This document shows positions 39,547-50,018 of a stretch of DNA of 64,000 nt, one piece after another. The notes below the pieces were generated by a model. It saw only the letters and a list, made by a program, of their open reading frames with translations, was not told the DNA's origin and made no database searches. This DNA comes from Eleginops maclovinus. Lineage: Eukaryota > Chordata > Actinopteri > Perciformes > Eleginopidae. The stretch covers positions 21,721,078 through 21,785,077 of the forward strand of contig NC_086367.1 of the NCBI RefSeq assembly GCF_036324505.1. The letters are read 5' to 3'. Numbering within the stretch: the first letter of the stretch is position 1; each line of letters begins with the position of its first letter. Made by a program: the position numbers and the translations under genes.

Positions 39547-39881
39547 GCACTGCCAATCATGTTATTCCACTCTTTGCTATTTGAGAGTGAAGCTGCCCTC
39601 TCAGCGCGATCCTACTGCGGCTCCGGTGACTTTCAGGATGTGATGCAGAGGCTTTAAGGGAGGAATATTAAAATGACACTTTATTGGACGGTATAAAACA
39701 TTTGGAAAATCTTTATTTAAAACTGTTACTATTAGAGAAACCTTAGCTGTGTACAATATATTAAGATTCACAGTATATTGTTTCTTCAGATAGAATTCAA
39801 GAGCTGTTTTGTACACGTAGTATGCAAGATGTGTGTAAATTATCTGGCCAGTAACAAATCTAACCAACATAAACTTTGTTT

Positions 39882-39887
39882 TTTATT
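39882..39887 (-). terminator. candidate poly(A) signal for wdr89
   Basis: AATAAA on the minus strand about 750 nt after the wdr89 stop, followed 15-35 nt later by a GT-rich tgttggttagatttgtt. Further AATAAA copies at 39680-39685 and 39712-39717 are alternatives. Confidence 0.4.
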
Positions 39888-40633
39888 GCTCTGAGTTGTT
39901 ATTCTGCTAAATCTTTGAGTCGCAGTTTTGTTTTTCCAGTGTGAACATACTACAAACCTGTTTAGGATTGGTATGTGCCATTGACTCAGGACCTCACAAA
40001 ATTGCATACTAACACCCTATTCATACTGAGATGGTTTGACGTCAAATTGATGTGGAGAGTTTTCAGGGCCCATCCGTGTGCGAGACTGCAATAATTTTTG
40101 AGTATAAGACCTGAGCTCACTGGACATACTCAAATTCCCTGAACGCACTGCGGCTCTTAAGACTGTCCGATGGCAAACTTTAGAGAAGACTGTTTGAATA
40201 CCTGACTATTAGATGAAATAATTATGATTCTTGTCGAGTGACGTTTCAGTACAAATAAGAGGATATACATATACATGATGTACTGTTTAAACCTATTTAA
40301 GAATCAAATAATGAAATAACACTGAAAATATTGAATTGAGTGAGAGAGTTAATGTTGATTCACATTAATCATTTACAGTTTTCCTTCAAATATAGTTTTT
40401 TATCTGTAATGTTAAGATTGATAGTCACGTGGTCCAACCAAAGCGTCTTCTTCTAATGGCACTAAATGGTAGCTATAGAGCCCAGTGTGCAGGATACACT
40501 GATTGAGTATGTAGTATGCAGTGTGTTATGCAATTTTGAACAAATGTATTGGGTCAGTTCCTAAAGTTGGAGACCTTATTTTCCTTTAGCATTGAAGTAA
40601 AGTCAGTGTGATTCAGTATTTTGCCTTCCTCAG

Positions 40634-41278
40634 CTACGCTCCCTTCTTCTCTCTCTGGTAGCCATGTTTTTTATGCGGCCTTGATTTGAGTCTCAAAGCT
40701 GACTCGCTCTTCTTGGATTTCCTTTTCCCCGACGTCAGCTCCTCCCCTCCTGGCTTCCATAGCAAAAGCTGAGCGTCCTCTCCCCCGGTGAACAAAGCCT
40801 CCCCCGCCGTGTCCCACAGGAAGCAGCGCACCGTAGAAGAGTGACCCCCCTCGAGAGTCCTCAGCAGACGGAGCCCAGCGTGGTCACACTCCATCAGGTG
40901 GAGATCCCCGCTGTTCTTCCCTCCGACCACCAGCAGCTTCTGGGCCTCCTGCAGCCACCCGCCTCCCACCAGGTAATCCACGCCTCCTCCGTCAGCCAGA
41001 AGAGGCAGGCCGCGGGCGTCGGAGGTGCTGAAGAGGGTGAGGGGCTCGTCTGTGTCCAGCTGCCCCAGATCCCACAGGTGAAGCCCCTCGTCATGGCTGA
41101 GGCACAGCAGCTGGGTGAACTCGGCTCCGGACCAACACACCGAGCCCGCTGACGAGTCGCTGTTACAGGTGGCCAGCAGCGCCTCGTCCTCCGCCCCCCG
41201 GCTCAGGTCGAACACATTCACAAGGCCGTCTGTGGAGCCAGAAGCCAGCCGGTCCTTCTCTCGAGGGTGGAAGCACAC
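40634..41278 (-). CDS. wdr89: wdr89 coding exon 2
   Basis: Acceptor tatcttttag, then GTGTGCTTCCACCCTCGA (VCFHPR), which continues the WD40 blade directly from DDITQ. Ends in the basic tail and stop TAG at 40636-40634. GC-rich compared with the surrounding non-coding DNA. Confidence 0.95.
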   Translation of the reverse strand: MCFHPREKDRLASGSTDGLVNVFDLSRGAEDEALLATCNSDSSAGSVCWSGAEFTQLLCLSHDEGLHLWDLGQLDTDEPLTLFSTSDARGLPLLADGGGVDYLVGGGWLQEAQKLLVVGGKNSGDLHLMECDHAGLRLLRTLEGGHSSTVRCFLWDTAGEALFTGGEDAQLLLWKPGGEELTSGKRKSKKSESALRLKSRPHKKHGYQREKKGA

Positions 41279-42011
41279 CTAAAAGATAAAGTAAGATATA
41301 TACATTTACATTTCATTTAGCAAACTCAAAAGCAAGAATCCTGCAGGTACATTTCCTATCTATAAACCCAACCAGATTAAAGACAAATCCTGTGCTACCT
41401 ACAGAAGATTTACTACTCATACTTTATGATCCCAATTTCAAAACTCAACAACACTACAGAGCTGTGAGTTCTCTGCTGGCCAGAGGTTAAATGTTGTGTA
41501 GAGTTATGGCAGGAATTACCTGTGTGATGTCATCGCTGTGCGACTCAGAATACACCCCGAGGAGCTTGCCGCCTGGATTTCTAACGTCCCAGAAAACCAG
41601 GAAGCTGTCTTCATCGTTCACCTGCTCGGTGCCAGCACACAGGAGTGTGTCGCTGCAGTTCAAGTCGAAGCTACAGTATTTATGTGACGGGTCGCTTTTA
41701 AACACCTGAACCGCTTCTGTCCCGGGGCGGCGGACGTCCCACCCCCGGACCGTCCCATCAGCAGAACCAGAGTAGAGGGAGTCAGGGGAGGAGTGGGAGA
41801 ACACGATCCCACAAAGCGGGCCGCTGTGGCCTTGATACTGTCCCACCAGGCTCAGAGTGTCCTTGTTGTGGAGGTGGATGGTGAAGTTGGAGCAGGAAAC
41901 AGCCAGGAGGCCGGCCGGCTGAAGGGCCACATCCAGCAGGTAGGTGGGCTCCTCCGGGAGACACCGCCGGGCGATGGACAAACCTTTGAGCTTCTCCTCC
42001 AGACCCTCCAT
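40634..42011 (-). CDS. wdr89: wdr89: WD repeat-containing protein 89 (two coding exons)
   Basis: Exons 42011-41520 (164 codons) and 41278-40634 (214 codons plus TAG) join in phase 0 to give 378 residues; human WDR89 is about 387. WD40 blades are visible as GHSGPLCGIVFS..SADGTVRGWDVR (about 61-94), FDLNCSDTLLCAGTE..LVFWDVR (115-144), SHSDDITQ|VCFHP..STDGLVNVFDLS (157-190), CLSHDEGLHLWDL, and GGHSSTVRCFLW..GGEDAQLLLWKP near the C-terminus. The last 35 residues are Lys/Arg-rich and could be a nuclear signal. WD40 propellers act as protein-binding scaffolds; no specific function is assigned from sequence. The start Met at 42009-42011 aligns with the recalled human N-terminus. Confidence 0.95.
41520..42011 (-). 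CDS. wdr89: wdr89 coding exon 1
   Basis: Begins ATGGAGGGTCTGGAGGAG and ends ATCACACAG before donor gtaatt, in phase 0. Encodes MEGLEEKLKGLSIARRC through SHSDDITQ. Confidence 0.95.
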
Positions 42012-42031
42012 GACAGCTGAGATTCAAACAC

Positions 42032-42404
42032 ACTGGACAGGAAGGAAACACATTGTTCAGATCACACAGAGCTTTACAGTAAAACACTCCTGCCTACTGC
42101 AATACCTCTGAACACATATCACCATGGATGTCACTTTGTTAGAAATAGTGGTGGGGACTCTTTTTCAGATAAAAAAAAAGGTGTCGTTTGGTGGATGTAA
42201 CCTAAGCCGAATAAAGCTTTTTAAAATACCAATTTGTCATAAGTCGTATTTGTGCAATCGAGATATTTCCGTTCACCAAAGAACCAGAAGACATATATAT
42301 TCTTCAATGGGGCTTGGCGTTGCTTTCCTTTCACGTTTGGATCAGACATTGGACTTATAAGTGAAGTGTTGTTATGTGTAATAGAGTGTTATTATAAACC
42401 TACC
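42032..42404 (-). other. wdr89: likely intron in the wdr89 5' UTR
   Basis: A strong acceptor (pyrimidine tract, then ctgtccag) lies 21 nt upstream of the wdr89 ATG at 42034/42033. The nearest good donor upstream is AAGTAG|gtaggt at 42404/42403. This implies a 371-nt intron and a non-coding exon reaching towards about 42.6 kb. Confidence 0.5.
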
Positions 42405-42457
42405 TACTTGCTAGAAGAGTCCACAAGTAAAGGAAAAGCAACCCTACACGTTGTTGT

Positions 42458-42481
42458 CTACTTGGACTCGTCCGTCGCCAT
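42458..42481 (-). CDS. short upstream ORF in the putative wdr89 5' UTR exon
   Basis: ATG GCG ACG GAC GAG TCC AAG TAG, seven codons (MATDESK). It lies inside the predicted non-coding first exon, has G at +4 but no purine at -3. It would be a uORF only if transcription starts upstream of 42481. Confidence 0.3.
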   Translation of the reverse strand: MATDESK

Positions 42482-42687
42482 TAAAGACACAACTCTTCGA
42501 TACACAGTAAGGTTATAATAAAGCATTTTAAATGAACGTTTTAATCAATAACCGGTGAACGGATATTTAAATCACGCTACGTTGGCTTCTAACAAGCATG
42601 GAGGAAATACGTTGTGTCACAATATTTACGGCCGTGTCGGAACTCTACCCCGATTAAAGGTTCCGCCAGTGTTGAAAATTCAGTTAA

Positions 42688-42735
42688 CCAGTTAATCAAC
42701 CAGTTAATCAACCAGTTAATCAACCAGTTAATCAA
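42688..42735. repeat. 12-bp tandem repeat, four exact copies
   Basis: ccagttaatcaa repeated four times without a mismatch, preceded by a partial cagttaa. Confidence 0.95.
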
Positions 42736-44431
42736 CTATGTTAAGCGTTCAATATAATCCAAAAATGTGTAAAATAATGGCATCACGATTAAGTTAGAAA
42801 CTGAGCACCAGAAGGCTCGGGGAGAGTCGCTGTTTAGTGAAATACTTTTAGATTCGTTATTATTTTGAAATTCTATTCTGCAACCTTTATCACATCACAC
42901 AATCCACAGTCCTACAAATTACTAAATACATAGATAATAATACACAATATATAATTCACGATATAATAACATTGTGAATCAATGGGTTTTGCTCTTTGTT
43001 GTCACCAGATTATGATTTTATTTTATGTTATGTCATCATGGCATGAACAAAATCTGCAAATGATCCTAAAGAAATACCAACAAACCCTTTACAAAACATA
43101 TTTGAACACTGAAGTTGGCTATAAGTGTGGTCATTGTTGTTAAAAAGAAATCAGTATATTGAGCTTTGAGTCATCATTCCAGCAGGTGGCAGCAGCAGCT
43201 TGTAGTTTGTGATACTTTTACACGTGTGATAAATTAAAGAAATGAAATGAAACCCCAGCTTTAATCTCATGTCTGCTTTAAATCATCTGACCCTGGAGAG
43301 AAGTAAGACACATATACTTCGTTTTATAAACTTATCCAGCTGAAATGTATGCAATATTATTTAGAGTTAGAGATATTAAACATGGTATTGTCAACGACTG
43401 ACTGAACTGCTGTGACCCAACATATTGTTGGAGGCTAATTGGACTTTCTGGGAAACACTAAGAAGGTTTGAATAGGTGGACATTACACTTTCTTCGTGGA
43501 AAATAACGTACTTACATTTCTGTGGAAATCTATGACCAAGAAAACGTGAAATGTTATCTTATCTATGCAAGTGCTGAACAAAGGTATCTTTCTAACAGAC
43601 TGACCTAAAGATTGGACAGAATACAAGAATGAAGGAGACAAAGAACAAAGAGAAGGAGGAGTTGCAGCAGAAGAAGATAAGATAAACTATTCATAATCTC
43701 TGTAGAGTCATAGCAGCAGCATTACGAGTACTAGTCAGCATGGCACAGATAGGGGAACACACAGAGATAATAAGAATAAGACATAAAATATGAAGGAAAG
43801 ATAAATCTCTTTATGTTCCTAGCAGCAGCTGGACTCTTTCTCCTGTGCTGCAGCGCTGGCAGAGGGAAGTGGAAACTGTCTGTCCTGTGACACACCACCA
43901 CTCCACTTCACCACATCACATCACCATCTGTGGACGAGGTGCAGCTCTGCAGCAGCAGGAAGGGCCACACTGGAGAAATGAGGTCCTTAAAAACCCTTCG
44001 ACCTGATCAGCCACAGCTGTCACCCGTTAGAGGTCACACAGATATTCATTCACGTTTTGTGTAAAGATTAGGTCAATAAAAACATGAACACTTGTCAAAT
44101 AAAAGCATGTTTAACTTTGAAGTAACTTCTGAAACTGTGTTTCTCTTCATGTCTTAAATTATTTCGCAGTTTTCTGGTTGAAGCAGCTGCTCTCTGGTCA
44201 CAGATGGCTCAGAGGTATTCAGATAATACGTTAAAATAGAAACACCACAGCGGACAAACACACAACTCAAAGTCCTGCATTCAGACCTGACTTAAGGAAA
44301 AGTACAGAACATGAGCATCAACATATACTTAAAGTACAAGTATTCAATGTGCAGAATGGCTCATTTTAGAATATTAGTTATTATATTACTGGGTTATAAT
44401 TATTGATGCATTATTGTTTTGTGGAGTTACA

Positions 44432-44953
44432 TACACTGCCCGGCCCAGAAAAAGGTCACAAGCCTGTGGGGGCAGTGCTATGATCTGGGGTTGCTACAGC
44501 TGGTCTGCTCTAGGTTCAGCAATGTGTCCAAAGAATGAGGTCAGCTGACTCCCTGAATATACTGAAGGACCAGGTTATTCCATCAATGGATTTCTTCTTC
44601 CCTGATGGCACAGGCATGTTCCAAGATGACCATGCCAGGATCCATCGAGCTCGAATTGTGAAAGAGTGGTTCAGGGAGCATGAGACATCACTTTCACACA
44701 TGGATTGGCCCCCACAGAGTCCAGACCTGAACCCGATTGAGAATCTTTGGGATGTGCTGGAGAAGACTTTGCGCAGTGGTCCAAATCTCCCGTCATCAAT
44801 ACAAGATCAAAAATTAATGCAAGAAATAAAATAAATGTTGAGACGTTGCAGAAACTCGTGGAAACGATGCCACAGCGAATGCGTGCCGTAATGAAAGCTA
44901 AAGGCGGTCCAACGAATATTAGAGTGTGACCCTTTTTTTGGCCGGGCAGTCTA
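44432..44953 (+). mobile_element. decayed, internally deleted Tc1/mariner element
   Basis: Element 44434-44951 has inverted ends (cactgcccggcccagaaaaa on the left; right end in reverse complement gactgcccggccaaaaaaag, both then reaching gtcaca) and TA on both sides (44432-44433, 44952-44953), the Tc1 target site. At 518 bp it is about a third of a full Tc1 element. The N-terminal DNA-binding half of the transposase is gone. Confidence 0.88.
44478..44929 (+). pseudogene. Tc1-like transposase C-terminal fragment
   Basis: Translation in pieces gives GSAMIWGCYS, then [38 protein letters not shown] and ETLQKLVETMPQRMRA in successive frames. The [11 protein letters not shown] block is the Tc1 transposase catalytic-Glu region. 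At least two frameshifts (near 44530 and near 44830) and the missing N-terminus make it non-functional. Confidence 0.88.
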
Positions 44954-47227
44954 TATTCTTAATAATATGAATAGTAAAAAATAACAAATATTTGGAAACA
45001 AAACCAACTGATTTATTGGTTTTAAACTCAGTGACTCAGTGTCAGTAAATTCAAACACAACGAGCAAAAGTTTAAAATCAATATTCTTGAATTTATTCAA
45101 CATTGACACAAAAGCTTGAATGACAGTGACTCACTGAAATCATAAAGGCAGTGATAAAAAAGCGACAGTGTGGGAAAATGCTTCAGTCATCTCTTCCACA
45201 TTAACGCGGCGACAAAGTGCAAAAGGCAACGATAGGATGAGAAATCATTACAGAGTTTTAACACGACATTTTTTGAACAATAAAGGCACTACAGGGAAGC
45301 GGGGAGCAGCTGCAGCTATACACAGATCAACCCCTCTGAATATTTGGTCAAGGTGAGAAATGTTTTCTGTATGAAAGACTCTCTGAAATCCAGCCTTAAG
45401 GAAGAAAGAAGACACACACACACACGTCCATGTTGTTTAGAGCAGAGCCGAGCAGAAATTGGGGCATAAAGGATGCTACAGAAATGTAGGGGTTCAATAT
45501 AAATGTGTAATAAAAAGGTCTAAAATCTGGGGTTTCTGAGGACTGTAAACACTCAATATTTCCCTACTCATTTAGGAAATATAACCAAATGGTTTTCAGG
45601 TGCTGTGATCAGTTTTCTTGAGTTTATCAGATGCCAACACACGTCAGGTCTTGTATTCCTTGGATTGAATCAATTGTGGGTCACAACAAATAACTCAAGT
45701 GGTTTAATAACAAATACAATTTGAGATGCCACCAAATGACGAAAAAAACAAACAAATACGATTGAAGAAAACGTGGTGATGCCAGTATGGATAGAACTGT
45801 ACAATTTTCTGGTATTCTACAAAATAGGAGGTGTTTCCCAAAGTCCTGCAATTTACTGTATTTCAAAAGGGAGCAGAACCAGATTTCTTGACAAAAAGGA
45901 AACCTAAACTTTGGAAACACAAACTAAAATAGGTGATTTAAGGCTCCTGTCATCCATCTTCCATCCATACAACCCTCTCTGGGTCAACACACACTGATGG
46001 ACCTGGATGTGGGTGTGTGGGGGGGAGGTTTGTGGGGGCCTCATGTTATTTATATCCCAGTCAGGAAGTTTGTTTGTAATCTGATGTATCTATCTTATTT
46101 CCTCGATAGCTTCTCCATCTGCAGAGGAAACCTCCAGCTGCTGCCGGGATGTAAACACCGACATGTGCTCAAATTATTAAAGCTCTGTCTGATTATTGCA
46201 GCTGACCTCAAAATGGTCACGTCTGTTTTCCATGTTCTTCCACAGGCACACAGGCGCTCTGATATTCAACCTGGATGTGTATTAACTAATGAATAGCAAC
46301 AGGTTTAAAATCTATTGCCAGAGAAGAGGCGTGAGACAGTTAGAACAAATGTCGCCCAACCTCAGATTTAAGGGTTTGTGTGTTGTGTGAATCAAAAACA
46401 AAAAAACATCAACAGGGAATAACTTCCTGTTTATCTGGTTCAGAGAGGAAACCACATTCAGACAAAAACAAAAACACACCAACAAGCAGAAATATGTTAG
46501 TGCACGAGGCAAGGCCACAGGAAGTGAATCGACCAATCCAAGCCAGGCAAAAAAGGGAAGCTGGTCTGTTATGTTGTCTGCTTTTCAGGATATAAAACCA
46601 CTTTCTATACGCAAAATAAATAGCTGAACAAGTAATCAGTCCTTTAGAGTGTCCTGCATTAGTAAAAGTAATCTTGGTGGTAAATAAAAAAGTGCCTTAA
46701 ATAGCTTAATATATTTACACCAAGGACTGAAATACTTTAGCCACGAACAGTAATATCTGACTGCAGTTAAAGTCCTGAACCCGGCTTTAAATCCTCACAA
46801 AGCGTCGACTGTTTTCTGATAAGATAACAAACTCTGCACTAAAATCAACATTAAGGACCAGCTCCCCCCGCCTGCCCGGCTCAGGGGGGGAACACAGTGC
46901 ATTCTGGGAACAGTGCATTTATATAAGGACAGTACCGTACAAACAACAACACAGCCCGCTGCCCTCACTGCCAAGAACACTCTCTCTGCCCGTCCCCAGC
47001 ACTCCGTTAGCCCCTAACAGTGCCCTCGAGCAAGGCACTTCACCCACAGTGGAGAAACAGGAGGAGGAATGTGTGAATCTGTGCAGCAGTCTGTCTCGCC
47101 TCCAGGAGAGGGAGATTCTGCACCGTGAAGTGTGTGGAAACATCCCTGGTGTTTCTGAGTGATGTTCTGCTGTAGAGATGCACAGTGGTCTGCAGCTACA
47201 GGGTTTAACTGGGTCTTTCCTTCCACG

Positions 47228-47254
47228 TAATAATAATAATAATAATAATAATAA
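47228..47254. repeat. (TAA)9 microsatellite
   Basis: Nine consecutive TAA units. Confidence 0.9.
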
Positions 47255-48468
47255 TCTGCTTATTTAAATATAAAATAGGCACAGGGGGAACAGTCCAGAT
47301 GTGTCCATAGCGGAGTGGATTTCCACTGAGAGGTTAAGGACAGTTTTAGTGGTCTCTCTTTACTGTGACTCAGCTGTTGTGTGGGAGGTCGGCAGGAGGA
47401 GAGTCTTTGTGGACGATGAGGAAAAAAAGGTAGTTTAAAAAACTTCTGACAGAACGTTTTTTCCTATCAAACTGTTTATATGCATGTTTTATCGTGCGTG
47501 AGAATCTGTCATGCATCTTCCATCCTGTTCAGAGCTGCAGGCACAGAAACACTAACTGAGCTGGTTCTGTATCGTGTTAAAAATCAATGTTGACGTATAC
47601 AATCTATAAAGCTTAATATTGAGATAACACAACGACGAAACAGAAACACAATCAAATGTTTTCCAGCTTTCTGTCTGAGGAATTCATTAAGAAATTCTAT
47701 TTTTCGGTCAATGCTGCGATCAAGGACACAAACCTTTGAGGAAACAAGAAGATCGGACATGCTGGACTACAGGAAGTGAAGTACAAATTAAGAAATGTCT
47801 GCATTTATTATTTGTTCCTTAGTAGTAAATAGTAAACAATCTCTAGCACTGTAAGGCTATAAAAACCTAGATTTCAATTCTTGCCAGTTTCCTCCTAAAA
47901 TGATGACTTTTCCCTTTCTCTTCTAAAACCTGAATGCTTCAGCTCCCGTGAGAAAGCCATAAATCTGTATTGTGCAGAACATTTATTTTTGCCTGAGCTG
48001 TTCGCCTCTCTTCACCTCCTGACCTGCCTGTCAGCGATGCACGCGTCTTCCCTCCTGAGATCAGCGTTATCTCTCCTCCTGCCTCCAGACTCTCCCCGCA
48101 CAGGAAGCCATCAGTTTACATTGTTAGGGCAAAGAACAAAAAGTCCAGTTCCCGTCATCCCATATAAAAACTATTTAAAACTTCTCTGTCCATTTCCCAA
48201 ACCGAGTGTCACTTCCTTCTGTTTCTTCTGGATCATACAGTATGTGCCCGGTCATTGCTTTTCTCCAGCAAGGAACAAAATATCAATCTCAGAACTGCCA
48301 TGGAGACAGAAACAGTGAGAGGAACAGAGAGTGGAGAGAGCCCATTAGAAAAACTATACACATGCAATCAAACACCTCAAAAATGATCCGATTCTGATTT
48401 CTGACACACGTTAATCTGCTTTAGTCTGACAGATCAACACATTTAAAACACAGGTGTCCATTCCACAG

Positions 48469-48501
48469 GTGTGTGTGTGTGTGTGTGGGGGGGGGGGGGG
48501 G
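48469..48501. repeat. (GT)n followed by a run of about 15 G
   Basis: About 19 bp of GT runs straight into an uninterrupted G run, ending at gtacac. A long G homopolymer like this is prone to sequencing error. Confidence 0.9.
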
Positions 48502-49466
48502 TACACTCTGATACAGGAATATGGAAGTATAAAGTCTTATTGCTTTGAGACGTAAAAAAGTTGGGAACGATTTAGAAGAATTATTCAGAAGCTTTCTGAC
48601 GAAGAACCACACAGAGTTTAAAAACTGAATCAGGTAAATCAACCAAAAACATTTGAAAACTCAATCAATTGTAATGTTTTTACCCAAGAACTGAAAATAT
48701 TCACTGTTTGCAGATCCTCTAAATATGAGGATTTGTTGCATATCAGTTTTTTAGGATTTTTTATTTTGAGTTTTGCTCTTTTGGTCACTTTTAACATTTC
48801 AATTCTTCCTAATTTCTTCTTTCTTTTTATAGATAAAACGATGAAATCGCAGCATTGTACCATTACCTGTTTCAGGTACTTGTTGAAGAGGCTTAAATCA
48901 AGTTTCTAAATCATTTTCAAACAACAAAAGACTGACAGCGTTTGTATATGTCACTGTGAAGTCGTTAAAGTACACCCGAAGGCGCCGACATGTTGCATTT
49001 AAAGGAAGGAAACATTTCAGTCTTCCAAAAACGTACTTGTGTGTCTGAACTCTCAATAACAAATGCATTCAAACAAATTGTAAATAGAAAGACACAGGTC
49101 AGTTATCAGTAGCCATCAGTGGTCAGAGGCCACTCTTTCATCTGAATTCATCTGCTGGAGGAAGAGGAGTGGTTTTTTGGCTCTGACCCGGTTGATTTGA
49201 AATAAATCTAAAAGAACAGATCAGAGAGATAAGTGGTCAGAGAACTGTTAAAAATGAGCAGATGTCCCGGCTCATGCTTCCTGAGCCAACGTTAGGAAAA
49301 CTGAAAACATGTCAGCACCCAGATCAGTTTGCAGGCTTTAATCCACCTCAGTCCTAACCCAGAAAACGTAGAAAGGGGTTCTGGCTGGGAGATCTGAACT
49401 GGGAACGGCTTTAGGTGAATATAACTTCACTGTTTCTCCCAGCCAGCAACTGACTGCACATCCAAA

Positions 49467-50018
49467 TCAGGAGAGCTGGACGTAGCTGAAGAGCAGCGGG
49501 ACCAGGAAGAGCACGTTGAAGCCCACCGTCCCGTACACGATGTAGCGGTACGGCAGCTCCACCTCCATGTGCTGCCGGGCCTTCCTCACGTCCGTGCTTG
49601 GCACCCCGAACACCCGGCACACCAGCGGGATGGTGATGGCCTTCATCAGCGCCCGGGTGGCCACCAGCACCAGCACGCCCAGGACCAACCGCAGCAGGGA
49701 CAGGCCCACCAGGCCGGCGCTGAGGGCGGGCATGGTGTAGGGGAGCTGCTCCGGGGTCGGGTCGGGCAGCAGACCAAGGTGGTAGTTGACGTGCGAGGCC
49801 AGGGCCACCCCGGCGCCCGTGCCCAGGATCTGAGCGGTGTCGCCCCTCGAGGTGCTCCAAGTGTCCAGGGTGAAGGAGAAGAGGCCCAGGCCCAGGTGGA
49901 AGCAGACGATGATGAGCGGGGCGTAGCGGTGCGACAGGTTGAACCCGTCGATCAGGTCCAGCAGCGGCAGGAAGAGGAGCAGGATCAGGATGCTGTAGAG
50001 GACGCCCACTATGACGTC
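49467..50018 (-). CDS. sgpp1: sgpp1 exon 3 (terminal)
   Basis: Acceptor ttttcctccag, then GACGTCATAGTG, supplying the Asp of the SR-x5-H-x3-D motif. Encodes 183 residues including [31 protein letters not shown] and [15 protein letters not shown], with several membrane helices. Stop TGA at 49469-49467. Markedly GC-rich, which creates long spurious ORFs in the other frames. Confidence 0.96.
   Translation of the reverse strand, partial: DVIVGVLYSILILLLFLPLLDLIDGFNLSHRYAPLIIVCFHLGLGLFSFTLDTWSTSRGDTAQILGTGAGVALASHVNYHLGLLPDPTPEQLPYTMPALSAGLVGLSLLRLVLGVLVLVATRALMKAITIPLVCRVFGVPSTDVRKARQHMEVELPYRYIVYGTVGFNVLFLVPLLFSYVQLS

Larger units (their letters stand above)
38071..40633. other. spacer between ppp2r5e and wdr89, including the wdr89 3' UTR
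   Basis: AT-rich, non-coding, with one long CG/CA repeat at 39471. The right part is transcribed as the wdr89 3' UTR if the poly(A) signal at 39882 is used. I see no gene on either strand. Confidence 0.7.
42661..49466. other. spacer between wdr89 and sgpp1, including the sgpp1 3' UTR
   Basis: No coding gene. It contains a 12-bp tandem repeat, a decayed Tc1-like element, TAA, GT and poly-G simple repeats, and a SINE-core-like stretch near 47010-47045 (cctcgagcaaggcacttcac). Minus-strand AATAAA sites at 48760, 47982 and 47804 could end the sgpp1 transcript, but none has a convincing downstream element. Confidence 0.65.

Noticed and set aside
40634..42011. wdr89 as a processed pseudogene
   Set aside because: The frame is intact over both exons, a coding intron with proper splice sites is present and synteny is conserved.
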